Below are positions 18,356-28,822 of a stretch of DNA of 64,000 bases, in pieces. Numbering within the stretch: position 1 is the stretch's first letter; each line of letters starts with the position of its first letter. The notes below the pieces were generated by a model. It was given only the letters and a program-made list of their open reading frames with translations. It was not told the DNA's origin and ran no database searches. The stretch lies in contig NZ_JACVOL010000001.1 of NCBI RefSeq assembly GCF_018882415.1, forward strand, positions 1,775,531-1,839,530, in the 5' to 3' direction. The translations under genes were made by a program, and so were the position numbers. This DNA is from Polynucleobacter sp. 86C-FISCH (GTDB lineage: Bacteria > Pseudomonadota > Gammaproteobacteria > Burkholderiales > Burkholderiaceae).

Positions 18356-20530
18356 GTGAGTTCTAAAGAAAACAATTCATGGCCATCTTTTCCAGATACC
18401 AACCTGGATGCTTGGAAAAAGTCTGCTCAGAAATCAGCGCCTAATGGTGATGTGGATTCCTTGGGTTGGAAAACACCAGATGGAATTCACCTAAAAGCTC
18501 TATACACATCATCGGATATTGAGGGTCTCAATTACACCGATACATTGCCAGGTTTTGAGCCATTCGTGCGTGGACCACAAGCGACGATGTATTCAGTTCG
18601 TCCATGGACCATCCGTCAATATGCTGGCTTTTCAACTGCTGAAGAATCTAATGCTTTCTATCGCAAAGCATTAGATGCTGGTGGTCAAGGTGTATCTGTT
18701 GCGTTTGACTTAGCAACGCATCGTGGTTACGACTCAGATCATCCGCGTGTTACTGGTGACGTTGGTAAGGCCGGCGTTGCGATTGATTCTGTAGAAGATA
18801 TGAAGATCTTGTTTGATGGTATTCCATTAGACAAAGTGTCTGTTTCGATGACGATGAACGGCGCTGTATTGCCTGTGTTGGCTGGCTACATCGTTGCTGG
18901 TGAAGAGCAAGGCGTTAAGCAAGAGCAATTATCAGGAACTATTCAGAACGATATTCTGAAAGAGTTCATGGTGCGTAATACCTATATTTATCCACCTGAG
19001 CCATCAATGCGCATCATCGGCGACATTATTGAGTACACCGCTAAGCATATGCCTAAGTTCAACTCGATTTCGATTTCGGGTTATCACATGCAAGAGGCAG
19101 GCGCCAATCAGGTGTTGGAGTTGGCTTTCACATTGGCTGACGGTAAAGAGTATGTAAAGACAGCGCTAGCTAAAGGATTGGATGTGGACGGCTTTGCCGG
19201 ACGCCTTTCATTCTTCTTTGCTATTGGCATGAACTTCTACTTAGAAGTTGCCAAGTTGCGCGCTGCACGCTTGCTGTGGTGGCGGATTATGAAATCCTTC
19301 GAGCCAAAGAATCCAAAGTCTTTGATGCTCCGTACGCATTGCCAAACTTCTGGCTGGTCTCTAACTGAACAAGATCCATACAACAACGTTGTGAGAACTA
19401 CAGTTGAGGCGATGGCTGCCGTATTTGGCGGCACACAGTCATTGCATACCAACTCATTGGATGAAGCGATTGCACTTCCTTCTGAGTTCTCCAGCCGTAT
19501 TGCCCGTAATACACAATTGATCCTGCAAGAAGAAACCCATATTCCGAGCGTGATCGATCCATGGGCAGGTTCTTACATGATGGAAAACCTCACTCAAGAG
19601 ATGGCTGATAAAGCCTGGGAAATCATTCAAGAAGTAGAAGCCATGGGCGGCATGACCAAGGCAGTTGAAAGTGGTTGGGCTAAGCTAAAAATTGAAGCAG
19701 CTGCCGCTGAAAAACAAGCCAAGATTGATTCTGGCTCTGATGTGATTGTTGGTGTTAATAAATACAAGCTTGGCAAAGAAGATCTTGTTGATGTATTGAT
19801 GATCGACAACGATAAAGTTCGCGAAGGTCAGGTAGCTCGTCTTAAAGATATCAAAGCAAAACGTGATTCTCAAAAAGTACAGGCTGCATTAGAGGCTTTA
19901 ACAAAGGCTGCAGAAGATAACTCAGGTAATCTCTTGGAGCTTGCAGTAAACGCGATTCGTTTGCGTGCAACTGTTGGTGAAGTTTCTGATGCGTTAGAGA
20001 AGGTTTACGGGCGCCATCGCGCCGATACTCAAAAGGTGACCGGTGTGTATGCAGCCGCTTATGACTCAGCTGAAGGCTGGGCAAAACTCCAAACTGAAAT
20101 TGCCGATTTTGCAAAAGACTTTGGTCGTCGTCCTCGTGTGATGATCGCCAAGCTAGGTCAAGATGGCCATGACCGCGGCGCTAAAGTCGTTGCCACTGCC
20201 TATGCTGACTTAGGATTTGACGTAGATATCGGGCCTTTATTCCAAACGCCTGAAGAATGTGCTCGCCAAGCGATTGAGAATGACGTACATGCCTTAGGAG
20301 TTTCTACTTTGGCAGCTGGTCATAAGACATTAGTTCCAGCCATCATTGCTGAATTGAAAAAACAAGGCTCAGACGACATCATTGTGTTCGTTGGCGGCGT
20401 GATTCCAAGACAAGACTACGAATTCCTCTATGAGGCTGGCGTAAAAGGAATCTACGGACCAGGTACACCTATTCCGGCATCGGCCAAGGATGTGCTTGAG
20501 CAAATTCGTAAGTCTGTTAAACCCGCTTAA
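18356..20530 (+). CDS. Methylmalonyl-CoA mutase
   Basis: This adenosylcobalamin enzyme interconverts methylmalonyl-CoA and succinyl-CoA. The 724-residue single chain has the substrate-binding TIM barrel ([36 protein letters not shown]) and a C-terminal cobalamin domain with D603-G-H605-x-x-G ([13 protein letters not shown]), whose histidine is the lower cobalt ligand. It starts with GTG at 18356, preceded by GGGAG at 18346-18350. meaB, carboxylase genes and an epimerase-like gene follow in one operon. No cobalamin riboswitch is seen upstream; a GntR regulator is divergent. Confidence 0.96.
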   Translation: MSSKENNSWPSFPDTNLDAWKKSAQKSAPNGDVDSLGWKTPDGIHLKALYTSSDIEGLNYTDTLPGFEPFVRGPQATMYSVRPWTIRQYAGFSTAEESNAFYRKALDAGGQGVSVAFDLATHRGYDSDHPRVTGDVGKAGVAIDSVEDMKILFDGIPLDKVSVSMTMNGAVLPVLAGYIVAGEEQGVKQEQLSGTIQNDILKEFMVRNTYIYPPEPSMRIIGDIIEYTAKHMPKFNSISISGYHMQEAGANQVLELAFTLADGKEYVKTALAKGLDVDGFAGRLSFFFAIGMNFYLEVAKLRAARLLWWRIMKSFEPKNPKSLMLRTHCQTSGWSLTEQDPYNNVVRTTVEAMAAVFGGTQSLHTNSLDEAIALPSEFSSRIARNTQLILQEETHIPSVIDPWAGSYMMENLTQEMADKAWEIIQEVEAMGGMTKAVESGWAKLKIEAAAAEKQAKIDSGSDVIVGVNKYKLGKEDLVDVLMIDNDKVREGQVARLKDIKAKRDSQKVQAALEALTKAAEDNSGNLLELAVNAIRLRATVGEVSDALEKVYGRHRADTQKVTGVYAAAYDSAEGWAKLQTEIADFAKDFGRRPRVMIAKLGQDGHDRGAKVVATAYADLGFDVDIGPLFQTPEECARQAIENDVHALGVSTLAAGHKTLVPAIIAELKKQGSDDIIVFVGGVIPRQDYEFLYEAGVKGIYGPGTPIPASAKDVLEQIRKSVKPA

Positions 20531-20544
20531 TACGGATCATAGGC

Positions 20545-21570
20545 ATGCTCGAAGCTGCTGATCAGGCTCTGGTGAATGATCTCACTGGTGCGCCATCGCT
20601 TAAACAGCGCCGCGCACTGGCGAAGATCATTACTTTGCTTGAGTCAACGCGCCTAGATCACCGTCACCGCGCTGATGACGTACTCAATTCTTTGTTGTCT
20701 AAAACAGGCCAATCATTCCGCCTCGGCATCTCAGGTGTACCAGGTGTTGGTAAGTCGACCTTAATTGAATCCTTGGGTTTATACCTGATTGAAAAAGGTC
20801 ACCGAATAGCTGTTTTGGCGATCGATCCTTCTTCAAGTATTTCTGGTGGTTCGATTTTGGGCGATAAGACGCGTATGGAGCGATTATCCGTTCTAGAGAA
20901 TGCCTTTATTCGCCCAAGTCCATCCTCTTGTACTTTGGGTGGTGTAGCCGAGAAGACTCGTGAAGCCATGTTGGTTGCTGAAGCCGCAGGTTTTGACGTC
21001 ATCATTGTTGAGACAGTTGGCGTAGGGCAGAGTGAAATCGCGGTTGCTGGCATGACCGATATGTTCTTGTTGTTGCAATTACCGAATGCAGGCGATGATC
21101 TTCAGGCAATTAAAAAAGGCGTGATGGAAATCGCCGATCTGATTGTGATTAATAAGGTGGATATTGATCCCGATGCTGCAATGCGAGCTCAACTATTTAT
21201 CACGAGTTCATTGCGCCTGTTGGGATTCCAGGGTAATCCTGACCACGCATCACACGATAAAGAGTTTTGGCATCCGCAAGTGATGACCTTGAGCGCCCTC
21301 GAGGGCAAAGGCGTGCCAGAGCTTTGGGACAAAGTTTCCCATTTTGAAAAACTGCAAAAGGCGAACGGTAAATTTGAATCTCGTCGCAAGCAACAAGCAG
21401 GTGCATGGATGTGGGATCGCATCGATGCTGGACTTAAAAACGCATTTCGTAGCAATGAAGCAGTGCAAAAACTTCTACCAAGTTTGGTTGCACAAGTAAA
21501 TCAAGGAACTATGGCAGCTTCTGTAGCGGCAAGACGGCTACTGGAGTCCATGGGGCATGAATTTTTCTAA
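20545..21570 (+). CDS. meaB: Methylmalonyl-CoA mutase-associated GTPase MeaB
   Basis: MeaB (ArgK family) is a G3E GTPase that gates cobalamin delivery to, and protects, methylmalonyl-CoA mutase. The 341-residue protein has Walker [10 protein letters not shown] at residues 64-72, the switch region [19 protein letters not shown], the ETVGVGQSE motif and the base-recognition NKVD. It starts 14 bases after the mutase stop. The carboxylase beta gene starts 10 bases after its stop. Confidence 0.96.
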   Translation: MLEAADQALVNDLTGAPSLKQRRALAKIITLLESTRLDHRHRADDVLNSLLSKTGQSFRLGISGVPGVGKSTLIESLGLYLIEKGHRIAVLAIDPSSSISGGSILGDKTRMERLSVLENAFIRPSPSSCTLGGVAEKTREAMLVAEAAGFDVIIVETVGVGQSEIAVAGMTDMFLLLQLPNAGDDLQAIKKGVMEIADLIVINKVDIDPDAAMRAQLFITSSLRLLGFQGNPDHASHDKEFWHPQVMTLSALEGKGVPELWDKVSHFEKLQKANGKFESRRKQQAGAWMWDRIDAGLKNAFRSNEAVQKLLPSLVAQVNQGTMAASVAARRLLESMGHEFF

Positions 21571-21580
21571 GGAGCAGGAA

Positions 21581-23113
21581 ATGAAGGAAATCATTCAACA
21601 ACTGGAAGCCAAGCGTGAGCTTGCCCGATTGGGTGGCGGGCAAAAGCGTATTCAGGCTCAACATGCAAAAGGCAAGTTAACTGCGCGTGAGCGTATTGAA
21701 CTCTTGCTAGATGCTGGGACATTCGAAGAGTGGGATATGTTTGTTGAGCACCGTTGCCATGACTTTGGCATGGGTGATCAAACCGTTCCTGGCGATGGTG
21801 TTGTGACCGGTTATGGAATGATTAATGGTCGTTTGGTATTTGTGTTCTCACAAGACTTCACCGTGCTTGGCGGCTCCTTGTCTGAAGCTCATGCTGAAAA
21901 AATCTGCAAGATCATGGATCAAGCCCTTAAAGTCGGAGCGCCTGTTATTGGTTTGAATGACTCTGGTGGTGCACGTATTCAAGAGGGTGTTGCATCTCTT
22001 GGCGGCTATGCTGAAATTTTCCAGCGCAACGTTACTGCGTCTGGTGTGATTCCACAGATTTCTCTGATCATGGGCCCGTCAGCTGGTGGCGCGGTTTACT
22101 CTCCAGCCTTGACCGACTTCATTTTCATGGTCAAAGATAGCTCATACATGTTCGTGACTGGTCCTGAAGTGGTTAAGACCGTTACTCATGAAGACGTCAC
22201 TGCCGAAGAATTGGGTGGCGCTGTAACTCACTCAACAGTTTCAGGCGTATGCGACCTAGCATTTGACAACGATGTCGATGCAATCATGATGTTGCGTCGC
22301 TTCTTTAACTACTTGCCGCTCTCTAACCGTGAGAAGCCGCCTTTGATTAAGGGTGCTAATCGCACCGAAGAGCCAGATTTCTCCCTGGATACATTAGTTC
22401 CATCGAATCCAAATCAACCGTACGACATGAAAGAGTTGATTGAGAAGATCGTTGATGATGGCGAGTTCTTTGAATTACAGCCTGACTACGCAAAAAATAT
22501 TGTGATTGGTTTTGCCCGCATTGAAGGGCGCTCAATTGGTATTGTTGCCAATCAGCCTTTGGTATTGGCTGGCTGTTTAGACATCAAGGCCTCTATTAAG
22601 GCAGCGCGTTTTGTGCGCTTCTGTGATGCCTTCAATATTCCAGTAGTTACTTTGGTTGACGTTCCAGGCTTTATGCCAGGAACCGCCCAAGAATACGGCG
22701 GCATCATTAAGCATGGCGCCAAATTGCTCTATGCGTATGCAGATTGCACGGTACCTAAAGTAACCTTAATTACACGTAAGGCCTACGGTGGTGCTTATGA
22801 CGTGATGGCTTCTAAGCATTTACGTGGTGACGTGAACTTCGCTTGGCCTTCAGCTGAGATCGCTGTGATGGGTCCTAAAGGCGCTGTTGAGATTATTTTC
22901 CGTGAAGAGAAGTCCGATCCAGAAAAAATTACAGCTCGTGAAGCCGAGTACAAAGCTAAGTTTGCCAACCCATTTGTGGCTGGACGTCGTGGTTATATTG
23001 ATGACGTCATCCTTCCACATGAAACCCGCAAACGTATTGCTCGTTCATTAGCAATGCTTAAAGATAAAGACTTAAAGAATCCTGCGCGTAAACACGGCAA
23101 TATTCCTCTGTAA
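21581..23113 (+). CDS. pccB: Propionyl-CoA carboxylase beta chain (carboxyltransferase)
   Basis: The protein transfers carboxyl from biotin to propionyl-CoA, giving methylmalonyl-CoA. It has the N- and C-terminal carboxyltransferase halves ([61 protein letters not shown]) and the usual 510-residue length. The open frame extends to an ATG at 21557 inside meaB, but TAAGGAG at 21568-21574 sits correctly before the ATG at 21581 ([11 protein letters not shown]). Operon position between meaB and the biotin-carrying alpha chain points to propionyl-CoA, not acetyl-CoA, as substrate. Confidence 0.94.
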   Translation: MKEIIQQLEAKRELARLGGGQKRIQAQHAKGKLTARERIELLLDAGTFEEWDMFVEHRCHDFGMGDQTVPGDGVVTGYGMINGRLVFVFSQDFTVLGGSLSEAHAEKICKIMDQALKVGAPVIGLNDSGGARIQEGVASLGGYAEIFQRNVTASGVIPQISLIMGPSAGGAVYSPALTDFIFMVKDSSYMFVTGPEVVKTVTHEDVTAEELGGAVTHSTVSGVCDLAFDNDVDAIMMLRRFFNYLPLSNREKPPLIKGANRTEEPDFSLDTLVPSNPNQPYDMKELIEKIVDDGEFFELQPDYAKNIVIGFARIEGRSIGIVANQPLVLAGCLDIKASIKAARFVRFCDAFNIPVVTLVDVPGFMPGTAQEYGGIIKHGAKLLYAYADCTVPKVTLITRKAYGGAYDVMASKHLRGDVNFAWPSAEIAVMGPKGAVEIIFREEKSDPEKITAREAEYKAKFANPFVAGRRGYIDDVILPHETRKRIARSLAMLKDKDLKNPARKHGNIPL

Positions 23114-23128
23114 AGGCGCTGACAAATT

Positions 23129-25165
23129 ATGACTACGAAAATGTTTAAGAAAATTTTGATTGCTAACCGCGGTGAGATTGCTTGCCGTGTAATGGCCACT
23201 GCCAAAAAGATGGGCATTAAGACCGTTGCTGTTTATTCTGAAGCGGATAAAGAGGCGCGTCACGTGCAGTTGGCCGATGAGGCTGTATGTATTGGGCCAG
23301 CACCTTCACGTGAATCCTATTTAGTGATGGACCGCATTATTCAGGCCTGCAAAGATACTGGCGCTGAAGCGGTACATCCTGGCTATGGTTTCTTGTCTGA
23401 AAACGAGCAGTTTGCTAAGCGTTGTGAAGAAGAGGGCATTGTGTTTATCGGCCCTAAATATCAATCTATCGCCGCAATGGGTGACAAGATCGCTTCTAAG
23501 AAGCTCGCTCTAGAGGCGAAGGTCAATACCATTCCTGGTTACAACGAAGCGATTGATACTACTGAAGAGGCTGTGAAGATCGCCCAAGGTATCGGGTATC
23601 CGGTCATGATTAAAGCGTCCGCAGGTGGTGGTGGTAAAGGTCTGCGCGTTGCTTTTAATGACAAAGAAGCTGCCGAAGGTTTCGCTGCCTGTAAAACAGA
23701 GGCGATGAATAGCTTTGGTGATGACCGTATCTTCATTGAGAAGTTTGTTGAAGGCCCACGCCATATTGAGATTCAGGTTTTGGGTGACTCTCATGGCAAT
23801 GTGGTTTACCTCAATGAGCGTGATTGCTCAATCCAACGTCGTCATCAAAAGGTAATCGAAGAGGCGCCATCACCTTTCATCGACCCAGCTACTCGTAAAG
23901 CGATGGGTGAGCAAGCGGTTGCATTAGCTAAAGCCGTTAATTACCAATCTGCAGGTACTGTGGAGTTCGTGGTCGGTAAGGACAAGTCTTTCTACTTCCT
24001 TGAAATGAATACCCGCTTGCAAGTTGAGCATCCAGTTACTGAAAGCATTACTGGCCTGGATTTAGTTGAGCAAATGATTCGTGTTGCTGCTGGCGAGAAG
24101 CTTGCCTTTAAACAAGAAGACGTGAAGCTGGATGGTTGGTCGATGGAGTGCCGTATTAACGCCGATGACCCATTCCGTAACTTCCTGCCTTCAACAGGCC
24201 GCCTCGTTAAATACCGTCCACCAGAGTCAGTGAATGGTGTCCGTGTAGATACTGGCGTGTATGAGGGTGGTGAGATTCCGATGTACTACGACTCCATGAT
24301 CGCTAAGTTAATCGTTCATGGCAAGGATCGTACAGAGGCAATTGAAAAAATGCGTGCAGCACTGAATGATTTCGTTATTCGCGGAATTCATTCAAATATT
24401 CCTTTTCAGGCTGCATTGCTGCAGCATCCACGCTTTGTAAATGGTGACTTCACAACCGGCTTTATTGCAGAAGAGTATCCAGAAGGCTTTAAGAAGGATT
24501 CAGTGCAGCCAGCAGATCCTAAGCGCTTAGCCGCATTGGCTGCATTTATGCGCTATCGCTATCTTCAGCATATTCAAATGATCGATGGTCAGTTGGCTGG
24601 CCACGAAATGATCATTGGTAAGAAGTTTGTTGTTGTTACTGGTAAAAAATCGGGCTCCATGAATGACCCGTATGAGGTACCTATTCGCGTAGAGCTCAAG
24701 GATGGCGTTTATTCCGTCTACATCGAAGATGCTGATGGTGTAAGTCGTTATGACATCGTGAGTGACTGGCGTCCAGGCCAAATTTGCCTGCACGCTACCA
24801 TTAACGGCACTCACAAGATCACTGCGCAAGTAGAACGTCGTGGTGTGCGATATGTGCTGATTCTTGATGGTGTTCATTACGAGTGTATGGTGCTGAGCCC
24901 ATTAGGTGCAGAGCTCCAGCGTCGCATGCCGGTCAAGTTACCACCAGATACATCCAAGTTGGTGATGTCTCCAATGCCAGGCCTATTAACAAAGATTGCC
25001 GTTAAGGTCGGTGAGGCAGTTACTGCTGGACAGAAATTGGCCTCCATTGAAGCGATGAAAATGGAAAACACACTATCGGCTGTTCAAGATGGTGTGGTTG
25101 CCGAAATTTGCGCTAAAGAGGGTGATAGCTTAGCGGTTGATCAGTTGATCATTCGCTTCGAATAA
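23129..25165 (+). CDS. pccA: Propionyl-CoA carboxylase alpha chain (biotin carboxylase and carrier)
   Basis: The 678-residue chain combines a biotin carboxylase ([53 protein letters not shown]), a linker BT domain and a C-terminal biotinyl domain with K644 in EAMKMEN. It carboxylates biotin with ATP and bicarbonate and partners the beta chain encoded 15 bases upstream. An alternative ATG at 23141 would remove four residues. The epimerase-like gene follows. Confidence 0.95.
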   Translation: MTTKMFKKILIANRGEIACRVMATAKKMGIKTVAVYSEADKEARHVQLADEAVCIGPAPSRESYLVMDRIIQACKDTGAEAVHPGYGFLSENEQFAKRCEEEGIVFIGPKYQSIAAMGDKIASKKLALEAKVNTIPGYNEAIDTTEEAVKIAQGIGYPVMIKASAGGGGKGLRVAFNDKEAAEGFAACKTEAMNSFGDDRIFIEKFVEGPRHIEIQVLGDSHGNVVYLNERDCSIQRRHQKVIEEAPSPFIDPATRKAMGEQAVALAKAVNYQSAGTVEFVVGKDKSFYFLEMNTRLQVEHPVTESITGLDLVEQMIRVAAGEKLAFKQEDVKLDGWSMECRINADDPFRNFLPSTGRLVKYRPPESVNGVRVDTGVYEGGEIPMYYDSMIAKLIVHGKDRTEAIEKMRAALNDFVIRGIHSNIPFQAALLQHPRFVNGDFTTGFIAEEYPEGFKKDSVQPADPKRLAALAAFMRYRYLQHIQMIDGQLAGHEMIIGKKFVVVTGKKSGSMNDPYEVPIRVELKDGVYSVYIEDADGVSRYDIVSDWRPGQICLHATINGTHKITAQVERRGVRYVLILDGVHYECMVLSPLGAELQRRMPVKLPPDTSKLVMSPMPGLLTKIAVKVGEAVTAGQKLASIEAMKMENTLSAVQDGVVAEICAKEGDSLAVDQLIIRFE

Positions 25166-25179
25166 AAAGGTTGACGACT

Positions 25180-25647
25180 ATGAGCGCTAAGCCATTCAAA
25201 ATTTTAGGCATTCAGCAAATTGCTATTGGTGGTGAGAACAAAGATCGACTCAAGAAATTATGGGTTGATATGCTGGGCTTTGAATACAAGAGTACTTTTG
25301 TCTCTGAGCGTGAAAACGTGGATGAAGATATCTGTGCAATCGGTAAAGGTGCGCATGAGATTGAAGTTGACCTCATGCAGCCATTCGATATTGAAAAGAA
25401 ACCAGCAGTTCATCAAACACCCCTAAATCACATTGGTTTGTGGGTAGATGACCTGCCTAAAGCGGTTGAGTGGCTTACTGCGAATGGGTTACGTTTTGCG
25501 CCTGGTGGCATTCGTAAGGGTGCAGCGGGCTATGACATCACCTTTGTGCACCCTAAAGGAAATGACGAATTCCCCATTAGTGGTGAAGGTGTGCTGATTG
25601 AGCTAGTTCAGGCCCCTCCAGAAGTGATTGCAGGATTAAGTCCATAA
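25180..25647 (+). CDS. VOC family protein, candidate methylmalonyl-CoA epimerase
   Basis: The 155-residue protein has two glyoxalase/VOC modules ([13 protein letters not shown]..., [18 protein letters not shown]). In the operon it follows the carboxylase and mutase, which make and use opposite epimers of methylmalonyl-CoA, so an epimerase is expected here. The second-module NHIGL histidine and the LIELVQAP glutamate fit metal ligands, but the first-module position that is His in known epimerases (HIAI) is Gln here (QQIAI). A TTG at 25171 is in frame, but AAGG at 25167-25170 is spaced for the ATG at 25180. Confidence 0.7.
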   Translation: MSAKPFKILGIQQIAIGGENKDRLKKLWVDMLGFEYKSTFVSERENVDEDICAIGKGAHEIEVDLMQPFDIEKKPAVHQTPLNHIGLWVDDLPKAVEWLTANGLRFAPGGIRKGAAGYDITFVHPKGNDEFPISGEGVLIELVQAPPEVIAGLSP

Positions 25648-25680
25648 TTTGGACTGGTATGCAAATTAACGGGATTTAAA

Positions 25681-26385
25681 TTGGCAAATATATTAGCCAT
25701 CGACACCTCCTCAGCATGGTGTTCGGTGGCTTTATCGTTAGAGGGTCAGGCAGTTCAATTCAGGCATGAAGCTGTCACAGTCGGTGCCAGTCAATTGTTA
25801 TTGCCGTGGATAGAGTCGCTCCTAAGCGATGCGAAATCTTCCCTGACAGACCTAGATGCGATTGCCGTAGGTATCGGTCCTGGTGCGTTTACAGGTGTAC
25901 GTTTAGGTGTGGCCGCTGTTCAGGGCTTGGCTGTATCGCAAAACATTCCGGTAGTGCCGGTATGTAGCCTTGATGCCATCGCTGCCCAACTTTTAGAGTC
26001 AGCAGTATTCAAATCCTCTCATCCTCAGCGATTGATGATTGCGATTGATGCCCGGATGGAAGAGGTCTATTGGGCTTCTTACGATATTCAAGAGAAGCGC
26101 CTGCCAAGTCGCATTGGCGATATTCATTTGACCAAGCCAGAAGATCTGAATTTGGAGGGAGTGCAATTGCTTGCTGGTAGTGCTTTAAATGCCTATAACC
26201 AGAGCCTACCGCAATTCATAGGTCCAATCGATCCAGATGTCTCTATTTCCGCATTGGGTATTTTGAAATGTGCGCAGCAGTCCCTGCAAGACGGGGCGCA
26301 TTGTGAAGTTCGACAACTAGAGCCTCTGTATGTGCGAGATAAGGTGGCATTTACTACCGCTGAACGAGAAGAGGGCAAGAAGTAA
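25681..26385 (+). CDS. tsaB: tRNA threonylcarbamoyladenosine biosynthesis protein TsaB
   Basis: TsaB (YeaZ) is the non-catalytic actin-fold partner of TsaD in making t6A37 on ANN-decoding tRNAs. The 234-residue protein begins MANILAIDTSSAWCSVALSL and has GIGPGAFTGVRLG, the hallmark loop. The start is TTG, with GGGA 8-11 bases upstream; no nearer ATG keeps the ILAIDTS strand. It overlaps rimI by one base (TAATG), forming the common tsaB-rimI pair. Confidence 0.93.
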   Translation: MANILAIDTSSAWCSVALSLEGQAVQFRHEAVTVGASQLLLPWIESLLSDAKSSLTDLDAIAVGIGPGAFTGVRLGVAAVQGLAVSQNIPVVPVCSLDAIAAQLLESAVFKSSHPQRLMIAIDARMEEVYWASYDIQEKRLPSRIGDIHLTKPEDLNLEGVQLLAGSALNAYNQSLPQFIGPIDPDVSISALGILKCAQQSLQDGAHCEVRQLEPLYVRDKVAFTTAEREEGKK

Positions 26386-26915
26386 TGTCGGATCACACAA
26401 CAGCCGAATGTGCTGCAGAACTTTCCTTCTTGCCGATGCAGCAAGCTGACTTAGACGATGTCCTGAAGATCGAATCTGTCTCTCATGTTCATCCTTGGAC
26501 AAAAGGCAACTTTTCCGATTCTCTCGCAGCAGGTCATTGGGCATATTGCATTCGTCCGCAAGCAGATCAAGTGGTGAAGGGTTCCTATTTGGATCCAGCA
26601 GTTCTATGGGCATATTGCATCTTGTTTCCTGCTGTTGATGAATTACATCTCCTTAACATCACTGTTTCCCCACATTTACGTAAGTTAGGCCTGGGCCAAA
26701 GAATGATGGCTGCTATTGAGGGCGTAGCTTTTCAGCAGAAGATGCCGCGAATCATCTTGGAAGTAAGGCCAACCAACGAAGCAGCTTTAGCCCTTTATCA
26801 AAAATTGGGTTACGAGCAAATTGGTATTCGTAAAAATTATTATCCTGCAAGCCCAGAAACTGGTGGACGAGAAGACGCTCTTGTATTGGCTAAATCGATT
26901 AAGCTAGAGGCATGA
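26385..26915 (+). CDS. rimI: Ribosomal protein alanine N-acetyltransferase RimI
   Basis: RimI acetylates the N-terminal alanine of ribosomal protein S18. The 176-residue GNAT protein has HPWTKGNFSDSL near residue 37, the acetyl-CoA loop LRKLGLGQRMM and the C-terminal EVRPTNEAALALYQKLGYEQIGIRKNYY. It is translationally coupled to tsaB upstream and overlaps the following HolD-like gene by four bases (ATGA). A short insertion (QADQVVKGSYLDPAV) separates two near-identical WAYCI segments, a small internal duplication. Confidence 0.92.
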   Translation: MSDHTTAECAAELSFLPMQQADLDDVLKIESVSHVHPWTKGNFSDSLAAGHWAYCIRPQADQVVKGSYLDPAVLWAYCILFPAVDELHLLNITVSPHLRKLGLGQRMMAAIEGVAFQQKMPRIILEVRPTNEAALALYQKLGYEQIGIRKNYYPASPETGGREDALVLAKSIKLEA

Positions 26916-27433
26916 GCAATAATTCAAGCTTCTTAAAAGAAATGGGCATCACCGAGTGGACATCTCGTGATGCGATCCAAGCTCAGCCCGAAGATTCTGT
27001 TGCAGCAAGTTCTCAGGCCGCACCGCAAGAAACGCAAGCCTCGCCAAGGGCGAGCAATGGAATGTGGTGGTTTTTTGGAAATGAACCCCAAGGCGATGCC
27101 AAAATTTTGTTTCAAAACCTCATTCGAGTTCTTGGCTTAGCTAAGAACGAGTGGTCCTGGAAGAGTCCATCAGAGAACTTGGGTCAATTGGTTAACCCCG
27201 GATCACCCTTGGTTGCGATTGCATTTGGTGGACCGGTTACTCAAAAGATAACTGGTGAAAGAGATTCACTGCCGCAGTTGCGCGAAACCGTGCTTGCGCT
27301 AAATACGGGTAATGAGGAAGAAATTCCGGTGATTGCTTCTTTTGAATTAAATCAGGTGCTCACAAAGCCAAAAGAGAAGGCCATGCTTTGGCAGGATTTG
27401 ATGATGGCTCGATCGGTGTTGCAAAACATCTAA
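26912..27433 (+). CDS. Candidate DNA polymerase III psi subunit (HolD-like)
   Basis: The 173-residue protein overlaps rimI by four bases. Its N-terminus (FLKEMGITEWTSRD) resembles the conserved psi peptide LGITQW of Escherichia coli HolD, the part that contacts the clamp loader; its end (PKEKAMLWQDL) resembles the HolD end (ARAALWQQI). Between them are a Pro/Gln/Ala-rich linker (about residues 26-48) and a small alpha/beta-like region (WWFFGNE, PLVAIAFGG, VIASFELNQVL). HolD genes sit beside rimI in gammaproteobacteria. A degenerate uracil-DNA glycosylase is the alternative: it lacks the GEAPG motif and cluster cysteines. The match is from memory. Confidence 0.55.
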   Translation: MSNNSSFLKEMGITEWTSRDAIQAQPEDSVAASSQAAPQETQASPRASNGMWWFFGNEPQGDAKILFQNLIRVLGLAKNEWSWKSPSENLGQLVNPGSPLVAIAFGGPVTQKITGERDSLPQLRETVLALNTGNEEEIPVIASFELNQVLTKPKEKAMLWQDLMMARSVLQNI

Positions 27434-27452
27434 AGACTTCCGAGGGATAAGC

Positions 27453-28772
27453 TTAGTGCTTATGCTCCCCAATCAGATGCATGGAGTCATATTCCGCCTG
27501 GTTTCTAGCGTGACGCTTGATAACCAACCACATAATTAAACTCACAACTACGCCAAATCCAATGATCACTATTTGAATGGGTACATCCAACCAAATAAGT
27601 AGTGAGTAGATCAATAGCATCATTAACACTGAAATATTTTCATTGAAGTTCTGCACAGCAATGGAGTGACCTGCTGACATGAGTACATGTCCGCGATGTT
27701 GCAGTAGTGCGTTCATTGGCACGACAAAGTAACCAGCTAACCAGCCCACCAGAATTAATAATAAATATGCCGGCAATAAATTGAGGGTAACGTCAAACTT
27801 ACCGAAGCTAAAAATGCTCGTATTAGGTAATAAATCAGAGTTGTAGACTGCCATCACGCAGACCACTAAGCCCATCGCAATTCCGTAAGGCAATACGTTC
27901 AAGGATTTGCGTAAAGGAATGCGCCATGCGGCATAGACGGCGCCACCAGCTACGCCCACGGCTGAGATCGCTTGCAAAATGGCGCCCTGAGACAAATTCA
28001 TATGAAGCGCTACTTGCGCCCACTTAATCACAATAAATTGCAGGGTAGCTCCGGCACCCCAGAATAAAGTGGTGACCGCTAAGGAGATTTGACCAAGGCG
28101 ATCATTCCAAAGTGTTTTAAAGCAAATGGCGAAATCTTTAACCAATTCAATTGGATTTGTCTTTTGAGAAACGTAACGTGCGCCAGTATCTGGAATCTTT
28201 AAGTTGATGAGTGCTGCCACAACATAAATCATCATGATGATCATGATTGCTGATTCAGCAGGAGTATCAATTCCAGTTTCAAAAGTCGGCATATCTAAGG
28301 CAAGCAGACTTTGTGAGACTGTAGTGCTAATCAGAACGCCACCCAAAACCGTGCCCAAAATAATGGATCCAACTGTTAATCCTTCGATCCAGCCGTTGGC
28401 GGCAACCAATTTTTCAGGTGGAAGCAGTTCGGTCAAAATTCCGTACTTTGCAGGGGAGTAAGCGGCAGCGCCCAGACCAACAATGGCATATGACATTAAA
28501 GGGTGACTTCCAAAGAGCATGGCCACGCAGCCGACGAACTTAATCGTGTTCGTAATGAACATGACGTTGCCCTTAGGGCGGGAATCAGCAAAAGCGCCAA
28601 CAAATGCCGCCAAGAGCACGTAGGACAGCACAAAGAACAATTTGAGCAAAGGGGTCATCCAGGCCGGAGCATGGAGCTGGGCCAAGAGGGCGATAGCCGC
28701 TATCAGGAGAGCATTATCAGCAAGCGACGAAAAAAATTGCGCCGCCATAATGATGTAAAAGCTACGGTTCAT
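27453..28772 (-). CDS. lplT: Lysophospholipid transporter LplT
   Basis: LplT is an MFS flippase that moves lysophospholipids across the inner membrane for re-acylation. The 439-residue protein has about twelve hydrophobic segments and the family start MNRSFYIIMAAQFFSSLADNALLIAA, with GAFADSRPKGNVMF after segment two and YSPAKYGILTELLPPEKLVAANGWIE, both characteristic. The usual partner acyltransferase Aas is not adjacent. It is divergent from alr; TAGATT lies six bases before the ATG with no Shine-Dalgarno. Confidence 0.92.
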   Translation of the reverse strand: MNRSFYIIMAAQFFSSLADNALLIAAIALLAQLHAPAWMTPLLKLFFVLSYVLLAAFVGAFADSRPKGNVMFITNTIKFVGCVAMLFGSHPLMSYAIVGLGAAAYSPAKYGILTELLPPEKLVAANGWIEGLTVGSIILGTVLGGVLISTTVSQSLLALDMPTFETGIDTPAESAIMIIMMIYVVAALINLKIPDTGARYVSQKTNPIELVKDFAICFKTLWNDRLGQISLAVTTLFWGAGATLQFIVIKWAQVALHMNLSQGAILQAISAVGVAGGAVYAAWRIPLRKSLNVLPYGIAMGLVVCVMAVYNSDLLPNTSIFSFGKFDVTLNLLPAYLLLILVGWLAGYFVVPMNALLQHRGHVLMSAGHSIAVQNFNENISVLMMLLIYSLLIWLDVPIQIVIIGFGVVVSLIMWLVIKRHARNQAEYDSMHLIGEHKH

Positions 28773-28822
28773 TCGTACAATCTAGTCATTACTACAATTA
28801 AAACATGAAAGGAGGGGTGATT

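Noticed and set aside
26912-27433. Functional family 4 uracil-DNA glycosylase
   Set aside because: The catalytic GEAPG motif and the iron-sulfur cysteines are absent; only the C-terminal helix region is faintly alike.
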